Part shown: positions 43,512 to 54,200 of the stretch, in pieces
How positions within the stretch are numbered: position 1 is the first letter of the stretch
Layout of the letters: each line of letters starts with the position of its first letter
Assembly: GCA_947650285.1 (NCBI GenBank)
Contig: CANTFL010001360.1
Location: 248,001-312,000 of the forward strand
Length of the DNA stretch: 64,000 nucleotides
Direction: 5' to 3'
Origin: Hyaloperonospora brassicae
Lineage: Eukaryota > Oomycota > Peronosporomycetes > Peronosporales > Peronosporaceae
Position numbers and translations under genes: made by a program
The notes under the pieces: generated by a model
The model's input: the letters and a program-made list of their open reading frames with translations, nothing else
What the model was told of the DNA's origin: nothing
Databases searched by the model: none

Positions 43512-46500
43512 AGCTTCCTCCGGTTATTCTAGTCGTCGACACTGATCACCGTATTTGACGACGCATTTTTTCTCACTCTTTCCAACCACACTTATGTCGC
43601 GTGATGTCACTTCATTCATCATATATAGATTCTCGTGTCAGGTTCGATCATGCAGCGCATACTCTGGGCTCCCGTTGACCCACGAGTGCCGGTTCATACT
43701 CATCAAGACTTCGTGCCACGATGGATGACCCTACAATCTGCATCGATTCTGCATTTGAAACAGTGCGAGTGCTATACACCGTATCGTATAAGCTGAAGGC
43801 TACTCGAGACCTGGACAGGAATGTGCTGAGCTACCATCTATTGCCCTTTGTTTTTAGTTTACTGCTCAGTTAAAAAGACGTCGCTGTAGACGGATATCGA
43901 GGTTGTCGGCGAGTTGAGTATGGCGCGCACTCCCTCTAGAACTAACTCTTTAGGCCGCGATTGAGACAGTCGTCGCTTAATTTTGCACGCCGCGCCACTG
44001 CTTCGTCATTGTTTTGCTTACTTCCATCGTTTCCAAGCGGCAAGAAGGTTCTTTATGTCGCCTGCTTAATGTGCGTCGAATCCTACTGATGTACGGGCAC
44101 GTTGCGTCCGCACGAATCACAGTGCAAGAGAGCTACACTAAACATAGCATACACTTGTGCACCCGATATTCACGTTCGGTATGGGTAGAAGACATCGCTT
44201 TGTAAAAGACAAATATAATATGCTCGGGGAATAGGAAGAAGGGCGCAAGGAGAACAAATCGAGGTCAATAAATTTTTAAGAACAATCTATGAAGACCTAG
44301 AATGTACGAAGATATTCTAAAAACAGACAAAGATACCAAAAGCGGTCTAGAACGTCGGAAAAAAGATAAAAGCAATTAACAAAGAGGGGCAGAAATCGGT
44401 TTGTGTATAAAACTAGATCGATTGCTAAAAAAAGGATCTGCACGATTTATATGTAATTGCGTCATTTCGAATAAGGGTTGTATTCGTCATCATACATACA
44501 TTTATGTATTTTGCGAGCAATGTGTACAAGAACCATCTACGCACGATTCCGTTCGTGTCCTTCTTGATTGGTGGAAAGTAGACTGACACAATCGACCGAT
44601 ATCAGCCCATTGCACGTGTCATCGTCCGTTTACTGAATATTGCATCCGGATGTAATTTGTAGGACTTTTACTAACTATTACGTACCAAAATGATGTAGCG
44701 TTGACATTGTTCAATTGCCAATGCCTCATAGCGACTACCCCGCTCCGTTTACTCCGACGTACTTCAACTGCTACCAGATAGGTAGGTCGCGAGATCGGTA
44801 GAGCTTAAGAATACTATCGATACGAAGAGCTTACTCCATACTCTTGTAGCTTGCTTTGCGACTTCACGGCATCGTCGCGGATACGTCTTCTGTACTTGGC
44901 CTGCAGTTTGCGTTTCTCTTCTTTCGTACTAGCACCTCTGACATCATCACGTGACCCTTGATGAGGAAGGCGGATTTCCTGACGACACAAGTTTCTTCTT
45001 CCGACAGATCCAATCCGTCATGGCTTGCGTGCGTAAACAAGCTCACCTTGCCCACACGCCTCTCGTAGTTACCGAGTCGATAACGTGCATCACTTGCGAA
45101 TGCTTCCACCTCAGCACGAAACCGCGTACGCTTATTGCTACTTGACCGCATTCACCCTGTCTTCGGTCGTGCATGTTTCACCGTAGAGACCAGATGTAAC
45201 GTCAATTTGTAGCTCCATAGCACGTAGTTAGACCTTTGCAGGCCTCGACTTATGATGTTGTTTGGTTGAATCGTCGAGCAATAAGTGGTTTTGATTGAGT
45301 GAACGTATGCACCATCTACCCTACTTCTCCTGCTTCGAATCGTGTCCCAATCTGTTCAACATCTCCAGCTGTCAGTAAATATGTGGCCGTGAGACTCGAA
45401 CCTACAACAGAGGTTTGACAGAGTCAATTCTAGCCACGTTTGCCACCAGGTGGCATCTTACTCGCATACGTGTCCCATCCATTTTGATATGCCAATCCAC
45501 ATCCGCGTAACATACAGCAGGTGGATTTCGCGAACACACGCACGCACGTGTCATCGCACCCACCAACCACGGACGCCTCATCGCGCACGCAGCGTACCTG
45601 TGACGTGCTGTCCCGTCTGCTATACGATTGGAATGCTCAGGACTTGAATCTGTCACACGTCATATGTCGATGGTGCAGGCCTTTGGCCACGCATCCTTTG
45701 TCCGTAGGAATCTTCTTCGCAACTCGAGGACAAGGCAATAGCATTCTGACGGGGACAAACCAGCTACACTTATAAGTAAGCAAGCGCTGACTGCTGTAGT
45801 CAGCACGCGCTTCCAAGTAATGTACATTCGATGGCAACGGCTGTTAGTCGGCGTATTCTAGAGCGTATGAGCTCAGTGAACGTATGAGCTCAGTGAACGG
45901 GAGCATGGGCTCGCGTTCCTGGTACGGAAACGACCCAGAACGAATCGACGAGACTTTACCGAGATGATCCCTATGTGCACAATGCATTCGAAACTCAAAC
46001 AGAGCAGTCTCGTAAAGGATAATGATCTTGTGATTGACGCGAGGTCTGTAGACATGACGCCTTCTCAATGTTACGCCATGTCTTTTCATCTCCTTGCATT
46101 GGTTCCTGAGACCCTCGATTCGCGTAGCTTGCATTCAGATGTTGTCCATGAGGGGCCACTCTAGGGGGATAGTCGTTCTTTGCAGTATCCCTTCTCGGAC
46201 CTACTTGAATGTGTTGACATGCCCTCTTTGTGATGCGTGGTGACGTGCTATCGGTAATGCTACGAGATTGTCTTCGAGGCGGCTTCATTGCAATCTCCGT
46301 AGCATAACCGTTGGTGTGTTGATGATACCGAGTAGAATGCGGCTACTTTGAGGCATTGCAACTGTCCTAGACACATGAGAGACGTGAAGGAATGAAGCAT
46401 GAGAAGGACAACCAATACAGGTGTCCGATAGATGCAGCACGTTGGGCACCTGCCACGACGATCCAAAAGGCTACGTATAACCGAATACATTCACTACGAA

Positions 46501-47727
46501 GGCAAGCGCATTGTCTGCGGCGGGCGCGTCGTTGTCGTCGGCCGGATGAAAGCGTTTGCCCGAATACCGTTGGGAACACAATGTCATCGTCGGTGTTGCT
46601 AAGTTATGCTAGTTTAGCCAACCACCCGGGACGAAGGCGGTCGCATCTTCGCACAGCTCAGCACAAAGCGCCAACACTTCAGTCGATGAAGAAGCGCTTC
46701 CCGCCACTTGGCACGCATAAGACTGTAATTTCGACCACATTGAGCAATTTACAACGCACCACGCGTATGCAAATTCGGGTGCACAAAGGGCACAGTAGTA
46801 TCGAAAGTGCGTTAAAAATATTGTGGTGCACGGTTGAGTACCAGGAAGGTCACACTTTTGCGGACAGTAGCAGGGCTATCGGCGTGTTTTGTAGCACGCC
46901 GACAGTTGGGGTCTTCTGCAATGTTTGTGTTTGCCGAAGATGGCTCTAGCCTCTACCAGGAGCTTCAAAATAAACAACAGGAAGTTATGAGGCTTGACTA
47001 TGCGTGCTACGCCAACTGACTGAGAATCCATTTTCACTCTACCTCGCGAGGATAAGTGAGAATGTGAACGAGAGGTCCATAGAAGAACGTCCCATGTAAC
47101 GTTGTTGATAGATTGATGCTGATGCATGAAAACTTGAAGAAGTTGCCGTCCATAAAAAATCATGACAAGACCGCCCCGCACGAAAGCAAAGCACAAATAG
47201 TGGTGCTATGCGAGCGCGTCGGAATGGTGGGATGCAGCGCGAATGGAGCTTGTTAGTTACCCTTCTACCAAACCCGATCACATTATCTACATAAGAGCCG
47301 AGATAAATCCCTTGTCCGACTCTCGCACGATTTCTTTGTTCTACGGCTCGTCACCACTCTTTTCGAGGATTCATGACCCAGACGAAAACAACTTCTCTGG
47401 CTCTGGACACCTGAGTGACGATCAGGCAATTGTAGGAGAAGCAGTTCTACTGGCGGTATCACGTGCACAACAGCGCGTGAAAGTGAGCAATACGCGAATG
47501 ACCGGACAGCGAGTGAATAAGTTGACGTTTTGTCGTCGAGCACGTATCCTCTCGACAAGCACATACCCTATCGGCAAGTACTTGTCCGTTCGTGTTTACA
47601 TCATTGACAAATGGCACGCCCGTCAATGACAACACTTGAGCTCAAATTACGAGCTGCAAAAGCGTTGATGTCAATTTAGCGCTTGCGCGTTTATACCCTA
47701 CTCGTCAATACTACGTGTGCTTCATCA
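43512..47727. other. No gene recognised
   Basis: Only short to medium frames without domains: 44401-44586 plus has CNC...CIRHH...CEQC spacing, 46392-46949 plus is 185 codons, 47243-47629 plus is 128 codons with an ATG. None shows a motif I can name. They may be chance frames or parts of host genes with introns. Confidence 0.4.
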
Positions 47728-48681
47728 TCATTCTCCTACAACATACTTTTGCCTCGTGTGGACGACAGACTGGCGCGTTTTGCGCAACGCCTGCACTAGA
47801 CTGGGGAGACGCGGGTAGTTTGCCTGAGCAGTAGAATTCGTGGGAGGCGCGTCTTTGGGCATAGCAGGCAGCACCCGTGGAGTTTCGTAGGCCCCGTACG
47901 CGGGACAAGCTAGAGCAGCAGAAACCGGTGCAGGGCTCTCCCGGTCTAGATGGGCAACACAGTAGAGCTTGGACTTGCGGCTACGCATACAACCCGTGAC
48001 GTGGCAGCGATGCCCGCCACCATGAGCCCAGCAAAAGTCGCTGCGGCTCTGAGCGCCCTTGGCACAATCCACATGTTGGCAGCGACGCCCACCGCCGTGG
48101 CCACGGCACAAGCCTCGGCTGACTGGAATCTTATTGCAGCTTACGACCCGGCAGCGTTTGCTGCAGCCACTCCGTCGACGCGAAGGCGGGGGCGTCAAAG
48201 ACCCTTGCGAACGGTCGTGCACCGACCCATTGTCAGTGGCAAAGCTGTCCGAGTGGTAGACGGGGCTGTTTGTCGGCAGGTTCGTAGAGGCCGTGCTCGA
48301 CGCCTGCTTTGTCGAGGTCGTTTCGTAGCGCGAGTTGGCGCGAACGTACTGGGACAAGCTCGATATGCGCGGGGTCTGTTGTGTCTGAAGGTGCGACGAC
48401 TGCTCGATCGGGAGCGAAAAGCGACTGCGCAAATCGTCGTCGGAGACCTCCATTTCGGCCGGGCGTGCACACGTGAACAGCTGCGAGCTTTTTTGCTGGT
48501 GCGGCGGAGGCGCGGCTATAGCTGGAAAGAGCTGCTCCAGGTGCTTAACTACGTCGTGACTGCGTGGTAGCACGATGGACGTGGAGCGGTCGCCGCCAAG
48601 CCCGATGGAAACCGCGACTGTCTCGTTGTGCGGCGGGTCCAGGGGAGCGTAGTAGCGTGGCGAGCTGGTGTGCATCATCAT
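47728..48681 (-). CDS. WRKY19-like zinc-finger protein
   Basis: Intact single-exon frame of 317 residues from ATG 48681. A stop lies a short way upstream in frame, which supports this start. The centre holds three zinc-binding units of the form C-x4-C-x9/10-C-x2-H: C177/C182/C192/H195, C201/C206/C217/H220 and C226/C231/C241/H244, joined by HGGGRRC and HGGGHRC. Such HGGG-linked repeats are the mark of the WRKY19-like zinc-finger family, which is expanded in oomycetes. The N-terminal half is Ser/Thr/Pro rich and probably disordered, with basic SRRRSGCSKR before the fingers that could serve as a nuclear signal. There is no WRKY domain. A regulatory role is the usual inference; targets are unknown. 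No close neighbour on the same strand. It is one of only two convincing host genes here and its codons look intact. Confidence 0.85.
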   Translation of the reverse strand: MMMHTSSPRYYAPLDPPHNETVAVSIGLGGDRSTSIVLPRSHDVVKHLEQLFPAIAAPPPHQQKSSQLFTCARPAEMEVSDDDLRSRFSLPIEQSSHLQTQQTPRISSLSQYVRANSRYETTSTKQASSTASTNLPTNSPVYHSDSFATDNGSVHDRSQGSLTPPPSRRRSGCSKRCRVVSCNKIPVSRGLCRGHGGGRRCQHVDCAKGAQSRSDFCWAHGGGHRCHVTGCMRSRKSKLYCVAHLDRESPAPVSAALACPAYGAYETPRVLPAMPKDAPPTNSTAQANYPRLPSLVQALRKTRQSVVHTRQKYVVGE

Positions 48682-50315
48682 GAAGTCTTCCCTTGAGCTC
48701 TGGACAGCGCGATGCGAAATGACTCAACAGTTGTCGAGATGTGTCGTCGCACGACGGGGCGAGTGGGAAAGTGTTTGCGAAAACGCCACGCAGTGCGACG
48801 TCGAGACGGATAACTGTAGGGGCGGCATCCCTTCCCTGAGACGGGAGATGGTCCCGGTTTTTTGAGACGAGGGTGTCCACGGCTTCGGCCCTATCCTTAA
48901 TCGAGGGAGCATGAGGTGGCGCCAAGCATCGGAAGACGGACGGTCCATCATGACAGAAACTGCCTCTAAGAAAGACGGAGACTGTGCTTGCGACCACGTG
49001 TGCCCAGCACCCAGCTCTTGGTTCAAAAGCCGTCAAGTGCGCGTCCCTTATGAACAACACCAAGCGAAAGCTCCCACGTGTACTACTGTGTGAGACGCTT
49101 CTGACGCTGTGAGTGAGTGACTATCCTTTTGTTTACGTATGTGCAGAAATCGCGGGTGTATTACGCCGGATCAGGTCGAGCGAACCAAAAATTGGACGTC
49201 AGGACTCCTGGTCCCATTGCAGAAAATGAAACTGTCGCACGGCCGTATTGGCAAAGACAAGAGCTGGTTGAACTTCAAACAGGAAAGAGCGCGAATTCTT
49301 CCGTAGGATGAGCCGTTAATTTCGATGCCTGACTCAACAGATTAATCCCACCGCTTTGAGGATTAAATGCGCCGGATTGGTTAGCGATCGCCTGTGTCTG
49401 ACGTATGCTGCATACGTGTACAAGACATGTGACCTCAACCCAGGTCGCACGAAGGCTGCCCGGGAGGCGTACAAGCTCAAGGCCAAGAAGCTTTCGTGTC
49501 AATGACGTGAACAAATCATGTGTCGACGACTTGCATCATTTACTTTCGAAAGATTTGTGACCGCGAAGAACGATACTGTCCACGTTCGCAAGAACATGTG
49601 GACAGGCCAAAGTCTTGTTGAAAGACAGTACAGCATGTCTCCAAAGCATCCGCACTCATCGCGACCCGCCGAGGACGGGTGTCGTCGATACAAATCTTCT
49701 CGATGTGGCTGCAAGAGACTCAGCTGGTGCAGACAGACTCTGCATACTTGGAGGTACGTGACTGTCACCAATATGTTCGTGCACCGTGCCTCCGCTTACT
49801 AAATCCGAGATCAATTCTATGCCTGTCTCAAACCGGATGACGTTCGGTCGAGAAATGTCACGAGGAGCATAAACAGGGATAATGTTACGATCTGCAACTT
49901 GCAAACCGTCCTATAAGACGCCATCGACAACCGACACGTGGTCATAACGAGCTCCTTGTCGATTCCGTTTCTGCTCATCGCGAATTAGGACCGCAGCTTC
50001 TTGACAAAACAATGAGCAAATGTTACAGATCAACACGTACATATACATGCCGTTCTTCCGATGTTATTCCAGAGTGCCGTGTGGGTGCGCAGCAAAGGAC
50101 CACCGCACGCTTCGTCACGGCAATATTTGCAACAACCATCCAATCAGCGCGCACTTTACGCTGATATGTGTCATTTTCGCTTTTTATCATGATGAAACTC
50201 ACGCTCGCGGCTGCCGCAAGTCATTAAAACTGTTTTAACGTGTGAATGGCTTTTTTTCAGCCATCGACTGATTGGTAACAGCGCCACAACAACACGTTCG
50301 CCGTCTACTAGTGCA
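48682..50315. other. Intergenic region between two divergent host genes
   Basis: The zinc-finger gene (minus) and the dioxygenase gene (plus) point away from each other, so their promoters must lie here. Frames such as 48724-49026 minus and 49518-49802 plus have no recognised domain. Next to the second gene, ATGGCT and AGCCAT flank a T-rich loop (50246-50264), a possible hairpin. Confidence 0.5.
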
Positions 50316-51300
50316 ATGACCGACAAGCAACTTCTGACGCTATCGTCCGCACGTCCTTCCGTTGATTCGCTTGACCACTTTGCAGCTCATGGCTGGGTCT
50401 GTGTTCGAAACCTTTTGTTGCCCTCCGAGTTGCGCGTTCTGCAGACGGAATGTAGTGCTTTGTACTCGGGTCAGTCCGCCGAGACCATAGCAGCCCAGGG
50501 ATGTGTTTTGGACGTGCTGGCACAATGTCCGGTGCGTGGCTAGTGATGCGTATTCAATCGACAAACAACCGCACGCTTATGTAGTAGTACTGCTTATCGC
50601 TGTCATCCTACTATATTAGATACGTGAATCCGACAGGGCACGAGTCGACTCCACGTGCTACTTGAAAGCCCGAGCTCGAGCGACGAACCGTTTCGGCGAG
50701 GACGACGAGCGGGTTTTTGCTTCGTTGATGTTTGAGAAGCTGCCGACGATTGCGGGGCTTATGCTGGCAGCCCATAATGAGTGCGATGCGGCGACCTCCG
50801 TCTTTTTCTTCAATGAGCATTACGTCGTCAAGCCACCTAAGAGCCACGTCGAGTTTCGTTGGCATCGAGACGACGACGAGCAGCTTGCCATGTGCGTGCA
50901 CCGAGATTCGATCCAGGTGTACGTGTCGGCGTGGTGTGCTCTGGATATTGTGACAAGAGTGAATGGTGCGCTGCAGTTTGTGTCACTAGAGATGTCGACG
51001 GAGACAACGAATGAAGGCACTAGTGCAGGTCGACAGCGCCAGGCGAGCGCTCCAGTTGATGTCGAAGCAGGGGACGTTTTGTTCTTCTTGTCAAATGTGT
51101 GGCACTACTCTTCAAGTAACGAGTCAGACAGTGCTCGCCGCGCGTTCTACGCGCAGTACTCGCGCGAAGTGATTACGTCCACTCCGAACGACGCGTCACC
51201 GTTAAGTTTCGCAATTCCGTGCAAAGCGGCGAGTTCCATGGCAGCAGTCAGTATGTCAGCTGGGGATAGCGGAAGCGTGAGGATCAAAACGCCTGAATAA
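50316..51300 (+). CDS. Phytanoyl-CoA dioxygenase (PhyH)-like protein, two exons
   Basis: Fe(II)/2-oxoglutarate-dependent oxygenase fold. Exon 1 is 50316-50531 (72 codons); exon 2 is 50620-51300. Splicing out 88 bp joins CVLDVLAQCP to IRESDRARVDSTCYLKAR in frame and gives 298 residues. The N-terminus has DHFAAHGWVCVRNLL, the usual start of the fold (a helix, then a strand). Iron ligands are visible: H154 and D156 in FRWHRDDDEQ and H234 in SNVWHYSS; R246 in SARRAFYAQY would bind 2-oxoglutarate. RVNGALQFV fits the NG-x-L core strand. The substrate cannot be told from sequence; relatives act on fatty acyl-CoA, secondary metabolites or histone-like targets. The frame is intact. The start is the first ATG of the frame. 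Confidence 0.87.
50532..50619 (+). other. Intron of the PhyH-like gene
   Basis: 88 bp, starts GTGCGTGGC and ends CTATATTAG. Without removal the frame meets TAG after GTGCGTGGC. Length and splice signals fit the short introns of oomycetes. Confidence 0.85.
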
Positions 51301-51424
51301 GTTGCGCTGTGATTGACATCACGCATTGCGCTATAAGAACGGACGACACTGACCACCCGTCAATAATGCCAGAGCAAAGCCGATTCGCCCCCGTAATCAA
51401 CAGTTCGAGCTGTAAACCTACGCA

Positions 51425-51655
51425 ATGTCAATCGTTTATCCGAGCCGTGTAATTAACACTGCAGCCAACACCGTAGCCAACACTGTAACCAACACTGTAA
51501 CCAACGCGTATCCTTCGAATACGACGTCTTGGGTTCAATCGCCATCTCGTGGACTTGTAAACCCGTCGATCTCGCAGCTTGTTGACGCAATCGATTCAGC
51601 TGCGCATTTGGCAAACAGGTTCACTGTCATTCGCAGAAGTGGTTGCAGAAGTTAG
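51425..51655 (+). CDS. Small hypothetical protein or first exon
   Basis: An ATG frame of 76 codons that begins 124 bp after the PhyH-like gene. It contains a short 12-bp tandem repeat giving NTAANTVANTVTNTVTN, then SISQLVDAIDSAAHLANRF, which could be an amphipathic helix. No family recognised. It may be the first exon of a longer gene or a chance frame. Confidence 0.3.
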   Translation: MSIVYPSRVINTAANTVANTVTNTVTNAYPSNTTSWVQSPSRGLVNPSISQLVDAIDSAAHLANRFTVIRRSGCRS

Positions 51656-52681
51656 CACTGAGCCGATCCCTTTTCGAGTAGTCATGGAAAGGCAACTTTC
51701 ATTCACATAAACACAACAATCATGGCAACATATCGAAAGGCATCACTACCGCGCCCGACACTAGGGAGTGTCCAGCATGAGCAGCATCTACCGCCAGGCT
51801 ATACTTATTCGGTTGCTAGGTTTCCTTACTGCTGGCGCTCTAACTAACGTCATCTCTTACTCTTTTACGATATAAGCGTCATCGTGCTTCCCAGCTCGAG
51901 GTGTACTAAGCAAAGAATGCACCAACGAATGGACTGCATGGCCTACTGAAACTATATCTGAATATCGAAACAGGAATGGACTACGCACAGCGACGTCATG
52001 TCACGACGACAGCGCGGCAGTGATGACTATGGGCTAATGAGGAAGCTTCGATAATCAAGGCTTTCGACAAATGGAGTTGAAGCAAGCAATGGTACATGTA
52101 GAAATGAACGCCGCTACTCTGCGCCGCTTTACCGTACAAAGCTTTGTTCGGGCTCGAGAATCCATCAATTCACTCCTGTTATTTTATTGAGACGGCAATG
52201 GCGGTGGAAAGATCTCAAATTTGGATAGAACCGGATTTGATCTGCTGGGTCAATATGTAGAATCTTGATAAATACGGAGTGTACTGTGTTGTCCTGTAAT
52301 CACTTCTTGCTCTTTCCCGGCAGGTCTATTGAAAGGAGTTTAGTCTTCGTAATCTTCCTGTGCTCGGCAAAAATGATTACCGAGTCCTCACTTAGTAGCA
52401 TTGAAGCTGAGTCAATGTAAACATGATCTTTCTTGATAGTATATTTCAATATTACTTTTGCGAGTCAATATTGCTGGAATATCACCTTCAGATGTAATAT
52501 TCAGCACCAATTCACAATTGGTTTAGAGGCTATGGTATCAACCAAATAAAGCACCAACCGCTGTAGACGCGCGCTACGATTTGTGCGAGAGATTCTACAT
52601 GAGATTTTGTTGTCACATTTAGTGTAAGTCATACAAAGAACGATTAACAAAGGAGCTTACCTAAATCAAATATACACTCTT
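51656..52681. other. No gene recognised
   Basis: A+T-rich sequence with only short frames and no repeat match inside the window. Confidence 0.45.
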
Positions 52682-53220
52682 TTATCTGCGACGCAGTGAT
52701 CCTAATGACATAAATGAGTGCAAAACAGCCATACCCAATCTTACATCGGCCCAACCATGGGTGGATGCCTTCTCTTCACCACCTCCTACTGCAGAAGGTG
52801 GGGTCGACGGGCAGGGATCGCCAAAGCCAGGGAGTCGCAGCCTCCGCGTCCGGAGGCGAATACCCGGGTCGCCAGCGCGGTGGCCGAATACGGGGCAACT
52901 GAAGCAGCGGACGCGGACACGGATTCGCCAGGACACACGGGCCTGTGGTGGAGTGGTGCTCGCAAATTCCTTGTGATCCCGACTCTTCACTGGCGCCCGG
53001 ACGACCGACTAACGGAGGGGGTACCCCGATTCGGTGCTCTGTGTCTTCGTGCTCACCTTGTGTACCCGCCGGTGGGGCGGGTTGCGCTCTTCTTAATGGA
53101 CGTGAGCTGAAGCTGAACTTGACCGTTGTAGGGATAGACGTTGATCGGGTGGAAATGCTTCACCCGGTCAAACGTAGGGGCGGATCGCGTGGAAATATTT
53201 CACTTGATCGCTTGTAACTT
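52682..53220 (-). pseudogene. Gypsy gag fragment with CCHC knuckle
   Basis: The minus-strand frame 52990-52682 has VRCFSCPVFGHRAGD, a nucleocapsid-type knuckle lacking its last Cys. Upstream (52935-53090) the DNA matches the block 38445-38600 in the element D spacer: both have GGTGGAGTGG, CACTGGCG, GGAGGGGGTA and CACCTTGTGTACCC in the same order. It is therefore a piece of a gypsy element related to D; no LTR ends are seen. Confidence 0.55.
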
Positions 53221-53590
53221 GGGCTCTCTCCCAGAGATGCCTTTGCCAAGGGCGATTCTTGATCCGCGAGCGTTCTGACCACTTGAGCCGTATCGCAGTC
53301 TTGAATATGAATCGTTAGGTTCCCTGCGTCTGATCGCAGTTGGGAGGGGGTTAGAACTGATGTTCCGCCTGGCCAAACAATCTAAGGGCGAAGCATGCAG
53401 AGACGTGTGTGACTCTCTATACAACGGGAGGCCAAAGTTCCTGCCCGGGAAAAGTCGACGCGTGCCTTTCGTTACAAATTCCATTATCTTTAATGTCAAC
53501 CAACCAAATCCAAAACCTATGACTAGGCCTATCGCTTTGCTAGGTCAACTTTTGTGCACCGCCTGTCTATGAAATTCTCTTCTTGCCTCA
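53221..53590. other. No gene recognised
   Basis: Spacer between the gag fragment and the LTR of element E; frames here are short and without motifs. Confidence 0.4.
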
Positions 53591-54140
53591 TGTGGTCCAC
53601 AGCAGGCACTCGGTATTGGATCGCTCCATAGTGGATTGTGGTGTAGTGGATCGCGGTATGTGATACACACCGATCGACAGTACACACCTAAGATAGATCA
53701 TGGTCGATTGGTTGCATCTTCGATCGGGCATCCAAGGCCGGATCGCCGTCACGTCCGAAATTTCGCATACTTGATTTTTGAACGATCCACTCTTCCAGCT
53801 TGCTTCCATATTCACCTATATCCCATTTCCATTAGCGATCCAGTACTCTCGTTGATGTTCACTCCTTGGATGATCCGGTTCTTGTACCTCGGTGATCCAA
53901 ATCTTCGATCACGGATCGCGATCGGTCAATCGTCGATCCTTGACTATACTCCTTCTTTGCTGTTAGGTAGATCAATCTGCATAATTCCCACAGTCATTTC
54001 CTGTCACTCAGTCGTGTGACACCATAATTCATGCCAACGGGCCTCTCTCCGAGAGCACTCCACCGATCAAATCCATCTCGCACTTATTGCAGTAGGCGCG
54101 ATCCTTACTTTCGAGTATTTTTCTTCTGCACTTCTCCACA
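53591..54140 (-). repeat. Candidate 3' LTR of element E
   Basis: Starts TGTGGTCCAC and ends CTTCTCCACA on the plus strand, a TGTGG/CCACA pair, 550 bp. A purine tract (minus strand GTGCAGAGGGGGAT) lies at the inner edge. No second copy is in the window, so the ends are inferred. It holds about 15 GATC sites. Confidence 0.45.
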
Positions 54141-54200
54141 ATCCCCCTCTGCACTGGCGGTCGACATACAGCGTCGATTAACTGTACACCCACAACTCCC

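Noticed and set aside
44401..44586. Short frame with several Cys and His residues (CNC, CIRHH, CEQC)
   Set aside because: Spacing fits no zinc motif I know, no ATG start at its beginning and no supporting neighbour.
45383..45437. tRNA-like stretch on the minus strand with GGTTCGAGTCTC and closing GTGGC/GGCCAC ends
   Set aside because: Only 55 nt, no D arm or proper anticodon arm, and the T stem has mismatches. At most a tRNA-derived remnant.
46392..46949. 185-codon frame on the plus strand
   Set aside because: No domain, no repeat match, odd composition; not better than chance in this G+C-mixed region.
47950..48570. 206-codon frame on the plus strand
   Set aside because: It is the opposite strand of the WRKY19-like gene; the zinc repeats on the minus strand explain the open frame.
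52682..53110. Possible host gene on either strand
   Set aside because: The minus-strand knuckle and the match to the element D spacer make a gag fragment the better reading.
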